Positions 16,209-24,417 are shown, numbered from the stretch's first letter. The stretch is 64,000 nucleotides of DNA from Allocoprobacillus sp002160865 (GCF_042850985.1 NZ_AP031415.1:1240001-1304000), one strand, 5' to 3'. The notes: generated by a model from the sequence alone, not told the origin. A program made the numbers and translations.

Positions 16209-16991
16209 ATGAAGATCACAAAAATATTATTATGTATCTTATTTGCTGTAGTTATCACAGGTTGTCAATCTTCTTTACAAGATCACCCAAAAGAAACATC
16301 GACTTCTACAAAATATGAGGAAGTTATCAAAGAGGCAACAAACGAAAAAGAAGAAATTTTAGCACTCATAGATTATCTTAATCAAAATACGACATCAGTA
16401 TTACGTTTGAGTACGGATACATCAGTAGATAATCAGGAAATGGGAAAAGGTCAGACACAATTGTGGAAAAAAGAAAATCAAATTTATGCTTTTACACAAT
16501 ACAAAGGTATTGACGCTGATCAAAAGACATTATTGGGAGAAAAATATCAAGAAATTGGTATAGTCTATAAAGGTCAATTTGCTCATCAAGATACTTTTTA
16601 TAGAACATCGGAAAATACGAACAAAAAATTTTTTACAGATGATTTTGATGATTTGACTGTTAGCAAACAAAGTAATAACGATAATAATGTTGTTTATCAT
16701 TTGGAATCGTCGACAACCTATATGGCTAATATTGAGATGGTGGGCGTAGAAGAAAAACCGGGAGTTCTCGTTCAAGATATTACGGTCAATAGTGATGCTC
16801 AAATTGTTTCACAGGTTGTCATGATTTTGGATAAGGAAACAAATAAGCAACCAGATAACATTTATAAAACTGAATATACTTATTCTCAGTATAATGAAGA
16901 TGTATCTATAGATGAAGAAAGTATTCATCAATCTATTACTAGTATTCAAGGGAAAAAATCTAATGAAGTCAAAGAATTTATTGAATTTTAA
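16209..16991 (+). CDS. Putative lipoprotein, unknown function
   Basis: Not recognised. 260 residues with a type II signal peptide: basic MKITK, hydrophobic core, lipobox VITGC with C19 as the lipidated residue. The mature part starts with a low-complexity Ser/Thr/Lys/Glu linker, then an acidic domain with alternating beta-strand-like stretches (QIYAFTQYKG, VVYHLESSTT, VGVEEKPGVLVQDITV). It resembles, in layout only, small LppX/DUF-type surface lipoproteins. It has its own promoter and a terminator shared with the convergent kinase gene. It may be functionally tied to the LytTR locus it faces, but nothing in the sequence shows that. Confidence 0.75.
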   Translation: MKITKILLCILFAVVITGCQSSLQDHPKETSTSTKYEEVIKEATNEKEEILALIDYLNQNTTSVLRLSTDTSVDNQEMGKGQTQLWKKENQIYAFTQYKGIDADQKTLLGEKYQEIGIVYKGQFAHQDTFYRTSENTNKKFFTDDFDDLTVSKQSNNDNNVVYHLESSTTYMANIEMVGVEEKPGVLVQDITVNSDAQIVSQVVMILDKETNKQPDNIYKTEYTYSQYNEDVSIDEESIHQSITSIQGKKSNEVKEFIEF

Positions 16992-17021
16992 AAAGCTATT
17001 CAATGAGAATAGCTTTTAATG
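16991..17021. terminator. Bidirectional terminator between lipoprotein and kinase genes
   Basis: AAAAGCTATTC at 16991-17001 and GAATAGCTTTT at 17007-17017 form a perfect 11-base-pair stem with a five-base loop. The kinase gene's stop codon (16996-16998) is inside the stem. Confidence 0.85.
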
Positions 17022-17832
17022 TTATGTTGATTTGTAATGTTTGATTATGAGATTGAATATCCATCATACCATGATATTTATTGAGAACTTGTTGGACGAT
17101 TTGTAAACCTAATCCATGTTCTTGTTTATTCTTTTTAGTTGTTAGAAAATGTGATGATGATTGTTGATAATGATTAGATATTTGAATGATCAGATAGTCA
17201 TTATAACAATGAGAATGAATTTCAATGAATCTTTTTTCTTTATCTAATAAGAGTGATGCTTCAATAGCGTTATCTAATAAATTGGTATATAAAGAAATGA
17301 GATCAATCGGTTCAATGGATAACTGTTGAGGAACATAAACGTGGATGTGGAAGGGAATATCATATTCTCTTGCAATAATAGATTTATTGTACAATATGGC
17401 ATCAATGATTTGATTTTCACAATAATGATTTTGATAGAGATTAGTATGCTGGTGCATGAGTTTTTCAGCAAAACTTCTCATTTCTTTTGGAGGAATGGTT
17501 TCTAAGGATTGATTTTGGAGTTGTTGAAAAATATCTTGGGATATTTTTTTCATGAAACGGTGATTTTCTTTTTGGATGGATTCATGTTCACGTTGGATTT
17601 GAAATTGTTTTTCATAAAGGATTTTTTGAGCATCCATTAAAGCTGTTTCTTGGATATATGTATATATTTTAAGATAGATATAAAAGGAAACAACATTGAA
17701 AAAGATAATCATGATAAAAAGAAATACGGAATAGGTTGATTGTAAGAGTAAAGAAAGCATCATAATGATAATCAGACATTCATTAAAGATAAAGAAAGGA
17801 ATAATGTATTTTTTATTTTTGTATATTTTCAT
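16996..17832 (-). CDS. Split histidine kinase, ATPase subunit (locus 2)
   Basis: Membrane protein of 278 residues from the ATG at 17832, which has AAAAGG about ten bases upstream. The frame is open to 17889, but that start lies deeper in the previous gene without a better ribosome site. Two membrane helices (about 9-31 and 35-56) lead to a long helical linker and a HATPase domain with N box NLLDNAIEA (184-192) and G box EHGLGLQIV (238-246). At the phospho-acceptor position the motif is KISQDIFQQL, with Q99 replacing His. The later dimerisation segment (CENQIIDAILYNK) is kept. It overlaps its partner gene by 20 bases. Confidence 0.8.
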   Translation of the reverse strand: MKIYKNKKYIIPFFIFNECLIIIMMLSLLLQSTYSVFLFIMIIFFNVVSFYIYLKIYTYIQETALMDAQKILYEKQFQIQREHESIQKENHRFMKKISQDIFQQLQNQSLETIPPKEMRSFAEKLMHQHTNLYQNHYCENQIIDAILYNKSIIAREYDIPFHIHVYVPQQLSIEPIDLISLYTNLLDNAIEASLLLDKEKRFIEIHSHCYNDYLIIQISNHYQQSSSHFLTTKKNKQEHGLGLQIVQQVLNKYHGMMDIQSHNQTLQINITLKAILIE

Positions 17833-18631
17833 ATGAATCATCCTTTTTATAAAGCCTTTGATAAGTTTCAATATAATTGATAATATCATGGCGTAATCGC
17901 TGATATTCTAATTGTTGTTGATGTTTGGTTGTTTCAAAACATTGTTTTTGGTATTCATCTAAAAGGCTTTGAATGAGCCATTTATTTTTGAGTTCAATAT
18001 ATATCTTTTGAAGCTTGATGATAGATAGAACAAAAAGAATCAACATGATAATAAAAGAAATGAAAATAATCATATTAATTTGTGACAGCGCAAGAGAGAT
18101 ATATTTAATATAATGCATATTCATAAAAATACATGTAAAGACAGAAAATAAAATAAGTAAAGAAATAATCAGTAAGTATGAAAAATGCTCTGTTAAAAGA
18201 TTGTGAATCTTTTTGTGATAAAAGATAAGAAATATTTTAATTTCAATAAAGAAAAATAAGTTTTGCATAGTAAAAGCGAGGGACCATGAGGACAATGAAA
18301 GATTGGAATCAATGAATATAGGAGCTATCAATGCTTCTCCAATGATGGATAAAATAAAGTTATAGATATAGATCATTAATAGACGTTTTAATGGTTTATG
18401 ATATATGATATAACAAGTAGAAATAAAGATGATTAATGAAACAATGTTTTTATAAATGAAATTTAAATAGAATAGATTAGACGAAATCAAAGACCCAATA
18501 ATTGTCATACAAATAATAAGCATGATATGCATAGAATTGAGTTTTTTAGGAAAAATATGATGAACAAGATAAAAATAAAGCAACCAGTTAAGAGCATAAG
18601 AACATGTACGAAGAATATCAAGTGAACTCAT
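17813..18631 (-). CDS. Split histidine kinase, sensor/phospho-acceptor subunit (locus 2)
   Basis: Membrane protein of 272 residues with about seven hydrophobic segments up to residue 206, a helical linker and a canonical H box, LEYQRLRHDIINYIETYQ (H248). The chain ends only 24 residues after this His, so there is no ATPase domain and only part of the second dimerisation helix. It begins one base after the regulator gene's stop and its end overlaps the ATPase-subunit gene by 20 bases. The architecture parallels the protein at 10883-11740, with low visible similarity in the membrane part, which suggests a different ligand. Confidence 0.8.
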   Translation of the reverse strand: MSSLDILRTCSYALNWLLYFYLVHHIFPKKLNSMHIMLIICMTIIGSLISSNLFYLNFIYKNIVSLIIFISTCYIIYHKPLKRLLMIYIYNFILSIIGEALIAPIFIDSNLSLSSWSLAFTMQNLFFFIEIKIFLIFYHKKIHNLLTEHFSYLLIISLLILFSVFTCIFMNMHYIKYISLALSQINMIIFISFIIMLILFVLSIIKLQKIYIELKNKWLIQSLLDEYQKQCFETTKHQQQLEYQRLRHDIINYIETYQRLYKKDDSYENIQK

Positions 18632-18632
18632 A

Positions 18633-19331
18633 TTAAAGCTGTTGCATTAAAAAGAGATGAAATTGTTGTTTTAGATGTTCTTGATATGCTCGACTGATTG
18701 GAATGGATTGTTGATTTTGGAGAATAACATGTATTCTTTTTAATTCTTTGACATATTGAGCATTGATAATGTAGCTATTATGCGTACGAATAAAAGGGAG
18801 TGTCAATTGTTGTAATAGGTCTTTGATTTTCAATGATGTTTTGATGACTTCATAAGGTGTATGGATATAAGAATAACGCTGAATTCTTTCGATATAAAGA
18901 ATATCTTTTAATAAAATACATGTTGTACCATCTTTTAAATCAATCACAAGCACACGTTTTTCATTTTGAATATTTTGCATAGCTTTTAAAATAGCCATTG
19001 GTAATCTTTGGGTAGCTTCTGGTTTATAAACAAAATAACAATGTTTTGTATCATAAACAAGGGTTGCTTTTTCAAGATAACTACTCACAAAAATAATTTG
19101 AAAATGGCGTTGTAATTGATTGAGCTGTTTCGCCAGTTCAATACCATCATTTTGTCCTAATAAAATATCCATGATGATAATGGCATCATCATCAAATTGC
19201 TGGATTTGTGATTGAAATGCTTGAATATTATGAAAAGTTTGAATACGAAAAGAATAGGACATATCTTGAATGATATTTTTTATGTATTGGATATGTTCAT
19301 TCATATCATCTACAATAATTATACTTTGCAT
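18633..19331 (-). CDS. LytTR-family response regulator (locus 2)
   Basis: Response regulator of 232 residues. The receiver domain has an acidic pair DD near the N-terminus (IIIVDDMNEH) and the phospho-acceptor Asp at about residue 55 in AIIIMDILLG. A C-terminal LytTR domain follows (RTHNSYIINAQYVKELKR, then IPISRAYQEHLKQQ). The start is the ATG at 19331, 8 bases after GAGGAG; a GTG three codons upstream overlaps the ribosome site and is rejected. It heads a three-gene operon with the two kinase subunits, after an extended -10 promoter. Confidence 0.9.
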   Translation of the reverse strand: MQSIIIVDDMNEHIQYIKNIIQDMSYSFRIQTFHNIQAFQSQIQQFDDDAIIIMDILLGQNDGIELAKQLNQLQRHFQIIFVSSYLEKATLVYDTKHCYFVYKPEATQRLPMAILKAMQNIQNEKRVLVIDLKDGTTCILLKDILYIERIQRYSYIHTPYEVIKTSLKIKDLLQQLTLPFIRTHNSYIINAQYVKELKRIHVILQNQQSIPISRAYQEHLKQQFHLFLMQQL

Positions 19332-19353
19332 AGTGATCACTCCTCATGTTTTT

Positions 19354-19362
19354 ATTATAACA
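19354..19362 (-). promoter_or_regulatory. Extended -10 promoter of the locus 2 LytTR operon
   Basis: Reading the minus strand, TGTTATAAT at 19362-19354 is a perfect extended -10, 23 bases before the ATG. No good -35 is visible, consistent with extended -10 use or activation. Confidence 0.65.
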
Positions 19363-19370
19363 CAATCAAA

Positions 19371-19397
19371 AAGCTATGAAATCAAATTTCATAGCTT
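19371..19397 (-). terminator. Terminator of the 45-residue gene
   Basis: AAGCTATGAAAT and ATTTCATAGCTT form a perfect 12-base-pair stem with a three-base loop. On the minus strand it is followed by a five-T run. It lies immediately upstream of the LytTR promoter. Confidence 0.75.
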
Positions 19398-19403
19398 CTT
19401 ACA

Positions 19404-19541
19404 TTATTCTTGAGCATTTGAGTTTTCTTTGTATTTTTCACTCATTAAACCATCTTCACCACTATAACTGGCTTGTTGATTTTGGTTATATCCTTTGTAA
19501 GCATTGTGTTTTTGTCTGTTTTTAGATTTTTTGTGACTCAT
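19404..19541 (-). CDS. Small basic hydrophilic protein, 45 residues
   Basis: A short gene on the minus strand: ATG at 19541-19539, ribosome site AAAGGAG nine bases upstream, and stop at 19406-19404. The product begins MSHKKSKNRQKHNAYKGY, then a Gln/Asn/Ser/Gly-rich stretch, and ends NSNAQE. It is basic at the N-terminus, acidic at the C-terminus, with no membrane segment or cysteine. It has its own terminator. I do not recognise a family; it looks like the small disordered proteins often missed in Firmicute annotations. It lies between murC and the LytTR operon. Confidence 0.6.
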   Translation of the reverse strand: MSHKKSKNRQKHNAYKGYNQNQQASYSGEDGLMSEKYKENSNAQE

Positions 19542-19637
19542 AATTTCTCCTTTCTTTCTATTGACATTATTAGTATGTGTTAAATTGGAAAAATTATAAA
19601 AAAATAAAAAGATAGAGAATACTTTTTTTAAAATTTA

Positions 19638-19646
19638 TGCTAGAAT
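19638..19646 (+). promoter_or_regulatory. Extended -10 promoter of murC
   Basis: TGCTAGAAT at 19638-19646 (TGn plus TAGAAT), 22 bases before the chosen murC start. No strong -35. Confidence 0.5.
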
Positions 19647-19668
19647 AAAAGATGAGGTGAATAAGAGT

Positions 19669-20979
19669 ATGTATTATTTTATTGGAATTAAAGGTTCTGG
19701 AATGGCTTCTCTTGCGACGATTTTATTTGATTTAGGATATGAAGTGGCAGGAAGTGATATTGATAAATATATTTTTATTGAAGAAGAATTGAGAAAAAGA
19801 GGAATTCCTATTTACTCTTTTAATAAAAATAATATTCATGATGGTTATGATGTGATTATTGGGAATGCTTTTGATGAAACAAATGAAGAAGTGAAAGCAG
19901 CGTTAAATAATCCCAATGTCAAAACACATACTTATTATGATTTTTTAGGACATTTAATGGATCAGTATATTTCTATTGGTATTGCTGGGACACATGGAAA
20001 AACCACCACAACAGGGATGGCTTATCATTTGTTTAAAGAATTTGATAAGACATCTGTATTAATTGGGGATGGAACTGGACATGCGGTTGAAGATAGCAAA
20101 TATTTTATTGCTGAAACATGTGAATATCAGGATCATTTTTTACATTATTATCCAACTTATGCAATTATCAATAATATTGAAATGGATCATGTAGATTATT
20201 TTAAATCTATGGAACAGTATGAAAAATCATTTGAACAATATGCTAATCAGGTCAAAGATACAGTGATTATTTGGGGTGATGATCCACATTTACCACATCT
20301 CCATTATCAAAAACGTGTTTTAAAATTTGGAACAGGTGAAAAAAATGATGTAATCGCTAAAAATATTATTAATAATGATCATGGTTTATCTTTTGATGTT
20401 TATATTCATCAGGAACTCTTTGGACATTTTGCTTTACCATTTTATGGAATGCATATGTTATATGATTCTTTGGCTGTCATTACTTTAGGATATCTGGAAA
20501 ATATGAGTGCTGATTATATTCAAGAACGTTTATCAACATTTGATGGTGTCAAACGTCGTTATACAGTTAAAACTTCTGGGAATAATATTTATGTGGATGA
20601 TTATGCTCATCATCCAACAGCAATCCGTTATGTCATTGAAGCAACACGCTCACGTTATCCACATAAAAAGATTGTGGCAGTATTCCAGCCTGATCGTTTT
20701 TCAAGAGGATTGAGATTTGCTAAAGAATTTGCCCAGGCTATGGATTTAGCAGATTATCCTTTCTTTGTTCATTTTCCAGAAAACGCGAAGAAAGAACCTG
20801 GTATTGATATAGACATTTATGACATTGCCAAGTACAATCCGCGTGCTCAAGTGATTCATGAAGATGAAGAAGCAGTCAAACTATTAAGTCAATATGATAA
20901 TGTTGTTTACCTCTTTATGAGTAGTAAGGATATTTATAAATTAGAAGATCAAGTGATTGCTTACAAGGAATCTCATTAG
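19669..20979 (+). CDS. murC: UDP-N-acetylmuramate--L-alanine ligase
   Basis: Cytoplasmic ATP-dependent Mur ligase adding L-Ala to UDP-MurNAc in peptidoglycan synthesis; 436 residues. The N-terminal Rossmann part has FIGIKGSGMASLA, the ATP P-loop is GTHGKTTTTGM near residue 110, and the central domain holds the usual HH motif (DDYAHHPTAI). The C-terminal domain is complete. I start it at the ATG 19669, nine bases after GAGGTG; an upstream in-frame GTG overlaps that ribosome site. The order murC-ytxG-ytxH-ccpA resembles Bacillus. The somewhat diverged sequence leaves a small chance of an Mpl-like role. Confidence 0.88.
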   Translation: MYYFIGIKGSGMASLATILFDLGYEVAGSDIDKYIFIEEELRKRGIPIYSFNKNNIHDGYDVIIGNAFDETNEEVKAALNNPNVKTHTYYDFLGHLMDQYISIGIAGTHGKTTTTGMAYHLFKEFDKTSVLIGDGTGHAVEDSKYFIAETCEYQDHFLHYYPTYAIINNIEMDHVDYFKSMEQYEKSFEQYANQVKDTVIIWGDDPHLPHLHYQKRVLKFGTGEKNDVIAKNIINNDHGLSFDVYIHQELFGHFALPFYGMHMLYDSLAVITLGYLENMSADYIQERLSTFDGVKRRYTVKTSGNNIYVDDYAHHPTAIRYVIEATRSRYPHKKIVAVFQPDRFSRGLRFAKEFAQAMDLADYPFFVHFPENAKKEPGIDIDIYDIAKYNPRAQVIHEDEEAVKLLSQYDNVVYLFMSSKDIYKLEDQVIAYKESH

Positions 20980-21006
20980 GCTTATCTTTTCATCATATGT
21001 TATTTA

Positions 21007-21015
21007 TGGTATAAT
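21007..21015 (+). promoter_or_regulatory. Extended -10 promoter of ytxG-ytxH-ccpA
   Basis: TGGTATAAT at 21007-21015 is a perfect extended -10, about 20 bases before the AAAGGAG ribosome site of the next gene. Confidence 0.65.
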
Positions 21016-21041
21016 ATGGAAAATGCCGGAAAGGAGAATTT

Positions 21042-21341
21042 ATGGATGCACAATTAATTTGTTATTGCATTTTGATTTTATCAGGGGCTTTTGCTCTTTT
21101 GAGTTTAGGTCTATTGTTCATCAGAATGTCTTTAGCTGTCAAGGAAACGACTGTTTTAATGACAATGTTAGAAACAACAATACAAAAAGTTGATCATATT
21201 TTAGATGATGTCAATCATAAGATGGATATGTTAAATGCACCTGTAGAATTAGTCGGTGGTATCTTTTCTAGAGGTGGTATGAAGTCTGGGTTATTTGGTG
21301 TTTTGGGATTTTTAACTTCTTTGATAAGAAGAAAAAAATAG
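21042..21341 (+). CDS. ytxG: DUF948 family membrane protein (YtxG-like)
   Basis: Small membrane-anchored protein, 99 residues. One N-terminal helix (about 5-27) is followed by an amphipathic helical region (VKETTVLMTMLETTIQKVDHILDDVNHKMDML, split here by eye into heptads) typical of DUF948, then a glycine-rich, basic C-terminus (LTSLIRRKK). Its position between murC and ytxH matches Bacillus ytxG. The molecular function of the family is not established. AAAGGAG precedes the ATG. Confidence 0.8.
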   Translation: MDAQLICYCILILSGAFALLSLGLLFIRMSLAVKETTVLMTMLETTIQKVDHILDDVNHKMDMLNAPVELVGGIFSRGGMKSGLFGVLGFLTSLIRRKK

Positions 21342-21359
21342 AAAAGAAAGGTGATAAAA

Positions 21360-21842
21360 ATGAAATTTGGAAAGTTTTTAGTTGGTTTAGGGATTGGAGC
21401 TGTTGCAGGTTTATTGTTAGCTCCTAAAAAGGGGAGTGAATTAAGAGAAGATATTAAGCGTGAATCTTTAAAGGCATATGATAATTTAAAGAATATGACA
21501 AAAGAAGATCTTGAAGCATTGTTAGGTCAAACAATTGAAACAGTGAAAAAATCTGTAGATGAATTTGATATGGATACTTTTAAAGCAACGACAAAAGATA
21601 AATTAGGTGAATTGGAAGCAAAATTAGAAGAATTTGCGAATAAAGTGAAAGAAAGCGATCAGTATTTAACAATTCGTGAAGGTGTTGTTGATTTAACAAA
21701 AAAAGTGAATGATAAACTTGAGGAAGTGAAAACAAAGGTTTTAGATTCATCTGTAGATGATCAATATTTTGAAGCTTTTGAAGATGAAATCGAAGATGTT
21801 GAAGAAAAATTAGATGAAATGATTGAAGAAATTAAAGATTAA
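21360..21842 (+). CDS. ytxH: YtxH domain protein
   Basis: 160 residues. The N-terminal membrane segment GKFLVGLGIGAVAGLLLAPK followed by KGSELREDIK is the defining YtxH/GvpP-like motif; the rest is a long charged helical, acidic tail. The ATG at 21360 is chosen because AAAGGTG lies seven bases before it; a GTG three codons earlier overlaps that site. Family members are membrane-associated and stress-related in Bacillus, but without an assigned reaction. Co-transcribed with the YtxG-like gene and the regulator that starts two bases after its stop. Confidence 0.85.
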   Translation: MKFGKFLVGLGIGAVAGLLLAPKKGSELREDIKRESLKAYDNLKNMTKEDLEALLGQTIETVKKSVDEFDMDTFKATTKDKLGELEAKLEEFANKVKESDQYLTIREGVVDLTKKVNDKLEEVKTKVLDSSVDDQYFEAFEDEIEDVEEKLDEMIEEIKD

Positions 21843-21844
21843 TC

Positions 21845-22861
21845 ATGGGTAAAAATGTCACAATTTATGATGTTGCTAGAGAAGCAGGAGTTTCTCTGGC
21901 AACAGTTTCACGTGTTATTAATGGCTCTAATGTTGTCAAACCGAAAACACGTGATAAAGTTCTTGAAGCTATTCAACGTTTAGATTTCAAACCGAATCAA
22001 ATTGCCAGAGGTCTTGCAACAAGCAAGACAACAACAATAGCAATTGTTTTTCCTCAATCATTATTTGCTCATGTCAAGGATATGATTGGTGGAATTGGTG
22101 ATACAAGTCGTCGCTTAGATTATAATGTCAGTATTTATACAACAGATGAGATAGGAGATGGAAATCCTATTGAAACAGTTATTGAAAAAGTTGTTAAATC
22201 ACGTGCAGATGGCGTTATTTTGTTTAATAATGAAGAAATTGATAAAGAAATTACATTGGTTAATAAATATAAAATACCTGCTGTAGTCATTGGAACACGC
22301 GTGACAGGAAAATATATGGGTTCTATTTTTGCTGATGCGAAAAAAATGGCATATGAAGTTGTTGATCGTTATCTGGCAAAAGGGAAAAGTGATATTTTAT
22401 TTGTTTCTCCAAAACAGAATTTAATTAATGTTGCAGAGATGATTGTAGGAATCCAAGAAGCTTATCAAAAATATCAATTGACTTTTGATTTGGAAAAACA
22501 GGTTGTTCATACATCATCGCATTATGAAAAAAGCTACCCACAATTTTTAGAATATTTTCAATCACATCGCCATGATTTGGTTTTTACAAGTTATGATAAA
22601 GAAGCTGTGGCTGTGGTGAATGCTGCAATTGATAATGGTATTCATATTCCAGAAGATATGGAAGTTATTGGTATGATGAATACAAGCTATGCTTTAATTT
22701 GTCGACCATCATTGACTTCTATTCATGTTCCTGTTTATGATATGGGAGCTTTGGCTGTTCGCTTATTGACAAAGATTTTAAATGAAGAAGAAATCGAAAA
22801 TAAGGCAGTGGTTATTCAACATTTATTGATGCCACGTGCCACAACAAAGAAAGACTTCTAA
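21845..22861 (+). CDS. ccpA: LacI-family regulator, probable catabolite control protein CcpA
   Basis: 338 residues. The N-terminal LacI helix-turn-helix reads VTIYDVAREAGVSLATVSRV and continues VKPKTRDKVLEAI, very close to Bacillus CcpA, followed by a periplasmic-binding-protein-like core. In Bacillus ccpA lies downstream of ytxG-ytxH, and the same arrangement here (only two bases after ytxH) supports CcpA rather than a sugar-operon repressor. Expected role: carbon catabolite repression with HPr-Ser-P at cre sites. No hprK or ptsH is in the window, so co-effector use is inferred. Confidence 0.8.
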   Translation: MGKNVTIYDVAREAGVSLATVSRVINGSNVVKPKTRDKVLEAIQRLDFKPNQIARGLATSKTTTIAIVFPQSLFAHVKDMIGGIGDTSRRLDYNVSIYTTDEIGDGNPIETVIEKVVKSRADGVILFNNEEIDKEITLVNKYKIPAVVIGTRVTGKYMGSIFADAKKMAYEVVDRYLAKGKSDILFVSPKQNLINVAEMIVGIQEAYQKYQLTFDLEKQVVHTSSHYEKSYPQFLEYFQSHRHDLVFTSYDKEAVAVVNAAIDNGIHIPEDMEVIGMMNTSYALICRPSLTSIHVPVYDMGALAVRLLTKILNEEEIENKAVVIQHLLMPRATTKKDF

Positions 22862-22881
22862 GCTATTTAGAAGTTTTTTTC
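22854..22881 (+). terminator. Terminator of the ccpA operon
   Basis: ACTTCTAA (22854-22861) pairs with TTAGAAGT (22867-22874), followed by seven T residues. It overlaps the ccpA stop codon. Confidence 0.8.
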
Positions 22882-22895
22882 AAAGGGGAATAAAT

Positions 22896-24146
22896 ATGCA
22901 TGTTAAACAATTTTTTATGGATTTAAAATTGAATATATGTTTTGTTTGTAAGTGGTTATGGATTGCGTTGATTTTAGGCGTTGTTTGTGGAGTTGTAGGG
23001 GCTTTGTTTCATATTGCGATTGATTATGCGACAGATTTTCGTACGAGTCATTCTTGGATTGTCTGGGGATTACCATTAGGTGGATTAGCGATTGTCTATT
23101 TGTATCGTCTGGTTCATCTTGTTCATGAACCTGGAACCAATACCATCATTCAATCTGTCCGTCAACAAGATCATGTGCCAGTATTATTAGCTCCGGCAAT
23201 CTTTTTAGCAACTGTTATTACACATCTATTTGGTGGCTCAAGTGGGAGAGAAGGAGCAGCTTTACAGATTGGTGGTTCTTTAGCGACAACTTTTGGAAAA
23301 ATCATTCATGCTGATCAAAGAGAAATGTCGATGTTAATTATGTGTGGGATGAGTGCTGTTTTTTCTGCACTTTTTGGAACCCCATTGACTGCGACACTTT
23401 TTTCAATGGAAGTTGTCAGTGTTGGTGTTTTCTATTATGCTGCTTTAGTCCCATGTTTATGCAGCAGTTTAATTTCATTTGGTATTGCTCAATGTTTTGG
23501 CTGTCAACCAACGTTTTACTCATTGAATCTTCCTTTTCAGTTAACGCCATTATTATGCCTTCAGCTTGTTATTTTTGCTTTATTGATTGCGACTTTTTCC
23601 ATTCTTTTTGTTTTAATGATGCATTATAGTCACAAATGGTTTCATCAGTATTTTCATAATCCTTATATACGTGTTTTAGTAGGGGCAGCGTTATTGATGA
23701 TTCTTGTCGTCTTTTTTAAACAACGCTATCTAGGAGCAGGAATGGATGTTGTAGAAGCTGCTTTGTATCAAGAAGTTTTTCCTTATGATTTTTTCATGAA
23801 GGCATTATTTACAGCTATTACGATCGGTTGTGGTTTTAAGGGTGGAGAAATTGTTCCTACCTTTGTCATTGGTTCAACACTGGGCTATGTTTTAGGCTTG
23901 TTGTTGGGTATGAACCCACATTTAACAGCTGCTATTGGAATTGTTGGGATGTTTTGTTGTGTGATTAATTCACCATTGACAAGTCTGATGCTTGGAGCTG
24001 AAATGTTTGGTATTCAATATTTAACAGCGATGGCTATTGTGATTGCTTTTTGTTATGTGTTGTCTGGTTACTTTAGTTTATATCAGGCACAAAAAATTGT
24101 TTATTCTAAAACGTCTGTTGAATTTATTAATCAAAATGCAAAATAA
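22896..24146 (+). CDS. ClC-family anion transporter, possibly fluoride type (EriC-F)
   Basis: Integral membrane protein of 416 residues with the ClC fold. The helix-F motif is GSSGREGAALQIGG with the gating Glu in GREG, the next motif is FGTPLTATLFSMEV, and a third is FKGGEIVPTFVIG. THLFGGSSGREG and the lack of a canonical GSGIP helix-D motif (GTNTII here) resemble the CLC-F fluoride/proton antiporters more than chloride ClCs; this is a by-eye judgement. The start is the ATG at 22896 after AAAGGGGAA, inside the gap after the ccpA terminator. No fluoride riboswitch fits in the 35-base leader. Confidence 0.85.
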   Translation: MHVKQFFMDLKLNICFVCKWLWIALILGVVCGVVGALFHIAIDYATDFRTSHSWIVWGLPLGGLAIVYLYRLVHLVHEPGTNTIIQSVRQQDHVPVLLAPAIFLATVITHLFGGSSGREGAALQIGGSLATTFGKIIHADQREMSMLIMCGMSAVFSALFGTPLTATLFSMEVVSVGVFYYAALVPCLCSSLISFGIAQCFGCQPTFYSLNLPFQLTPLLCLQLVIFALLIATFSILFVLMMHYSHKWFHQYFHNPYIRVLVGAALLMILVVFFKQRYLGAGMDVVEAALYQEVFPYDFFMKALFTAITIGCGFKGGEIVPTFVIGSTLGYVLGLLLGMNPHLTAAIGIVGMFCCVINSPLTSLMLGAEMFGIQYLTAMAIVIAFCYVLSGYFSLYQAQKIVYSKTSVEFINQNAK

Positions 24147-24155
24147 AATTTTAAG

Positions 24156-24184
24156 TTGACTTCGATTTAAAAATCGCATATGAT
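24156..24184 (+). promoter_or_regulatory. Sigma-A promoter of the tyrS T-box transcript
   Basis: TTGACT at 24156-24161, a 17-base spacer and TATGAT at 24179-24184. Confidence 0.8.
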
Positions 24185-24189
24185 ATACA

Positions 24190-24401
24190 TAAGCGTTGAA
24201 GAAGACAAGTAGTTATAAATGGATGAAATAGAGAGTCTATGGCTGGTGGAAATAGACCATTGTTTATAATGAATACACTTTGGAGCAGCTAAATGCAAAG
24301 TTTAGCCGGTGGCAACATCGTTATCAATAAAGAGTGTATGCTAAGGCATAAATAAAGGTGGTACCGCGAGAATTCGTCCTTTGTGATGAATTCTTTTTTT
24401 A
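24190..24401 (+). promoter_or_regulatory. T-box riboswitch leader of tyrS
   Basis: Leader that senses uncharged tRNA-Tyr. Elements in order: GTTGAAGAAG, AGAGAGTC, specifier loop GAATACACTTTGGAG with TAC (Tyr) at 24274-24276, T-box AAAGGTGGTACCGCGA at 24354-24369, and a terminator stem GAATTCGTC/GATGAATTC with a seven-T run. The specifier agrees with the downstream gene. Confidence 0.96.
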
Positions 24402-24417
24402 TGATAGGAGGATATGT

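Noticed and set aside
22862..22895. Fluoride riboswitch upstream of the ClC gene
   Set aside because: Only 34 bases, mostly the ccpA terminator.
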